From Pirellulales bacterium (GTDB lineage Bacteria > Planctomycetota > Planctomycetia > Pirellulales > Thermoguttaceae): a stretch of DNA of 5,517 bases. The position numbers and the translations under genes were made by a program. The stretch covers positions 1 through 5,517 of the forward strand of contig JAUWHT010000083.1 in NCBI GenBank assembly GCA_030605745.1, given 5' to 3'. The notes beneath the pieces were generated by a model. The model made no database searches, had not been told where the DNA came from, and saw nothing but the letters and a program-made list of their open reading frames with translations. This document shows, in pieces, positions 5,335-5,517 of this stretch (position 1 is its first letter; each line of letters opens with the position of its first letter).

Positions 5335-5517
5335 TCAGCCAAACGCCTTTCGCGGCGGCTGTCGCAGGATGTAGAACCACAGCCCCGCCGCGCAGACTAA
5401 CATCATCAGGCTTACATTCTGCGAGATGCTCAACCCTGTGCCGAAAACCGGGCTCTCGTCGGTGCGGGCAATCTCGATCAGAAACCGCGTGATCGGGTAG
5501 ATCGAGATCATCAGCGC
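5335..5517 (-). CDS. lgt: Prolipoprotein diacylglyceryl transferase, C-terminal part (5' end beyond right edge)
   Basis: Lgt is an integral inner-membrane enzyme that transfers diacylglycerol from phosphatidylglycerol to the lipobox cysteine of prolipoproteins, the first step of lipoprotein maturation. The minus strand is open from the window edge for 60 residues and stops at TGA (complement of 5335-5337). The key stretch is YPITRFLIEIARTDESPVFG followed by TGLSISQNVSL. It matches the Lgt C-terminal pattern of an Arg-Phe-x-x-Glu segment, then an acidic turn and a Ser/Gln at the start of the last membrane helix (compare FRIIVEFFRQPD and ISMGQILS in E. coli). The last helix is VSLMMLVCAAGLWFYIL, ending in a basic cytosolic tail, RQPPRKAFG. 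It converges on the nucleotidyltransferase gene with only 10 bases between the two stop codons. Confidence 0.85.
   Translation of the reverse strand, partial: ALMISIYPITRFLIEIARTDESPVFGTGLSISQNVSLMMLVCAAGLWFYILRQPPRKAFG

Noticed and set aside
4175..5380. Long minus-strand open frame of 401 codons across the hydrolase 3' end and the nucleotidyltransferase
   Set aside because: It spans two recognisable plus-strand genes and an intergenic gap, is low in family-like motifs, and is in a different frame from lgt. It is a shadow frame.

Overview
The window looks like chromosomal DNA from a member of the Planctomycetota. The DNA is GC-rich. The GyrA sequence has a breakpoint-region pattern that I associate with planctomycete gyrases (NYHPHGEGVIYP, then NFGSVAGLPPAAMRYTEARM). 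The secreted GH20-like protein and the short Lgt tail also fit that phylum. This assignment rests on pattern memory, not on a search.

Layout: (1) 3-131, + strand: the last 42 codons of an unidentified gene. (2) 242-2992, +: gyrA, complete, starting at TTG, the DNA gyrase A subunit. (3) 2993-3200: a 208-base gap that holds a good sigma70-type promoter and a Shine-Dalgarno for the next gene. (4) 3201-4909, +: a secreted glycoside hydrolase family 20 (beta-N-acetylhexosaminidase-like) gene. An out-of-frame internal deletion near 4230 has split it into an N-terminal ORF (3201-4379) and a C-terminal ORF (about 4229-4909). (5) 5001-5324, +: a small MNT-type nucleotidyltransferase with an intact GSX10DXD motif but an in-frame TAA at codon 8. 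(6) 5335-5517, - strand: the C-terminal 60 residues of prolipoprotein diacylglyceryl transferase (Lgt), running off the right edge and converging on gene 5.

The genes do not form one pathway. gyrA and lgt are housekeeping genes. Between them lie two genes that are both disrupted in this sequence. Either this is a small decaying accessory segment or the sequence or assembly contains errors; read mapping would decide. No tRNA, rRNA, CRISPR array, IS element or convincing intrinsic terminator was seen. I found no evidence of a new multi-gene system. The points most worth following are the GH20 deletion, the nonsense codon and missing HEPN partner of the nucleotidyltransferase, and unusual features of GyrA: both main quinolone-contact positions changed, two perfect GyrA boxes, and an acidic insert inside the C-terminal domain.
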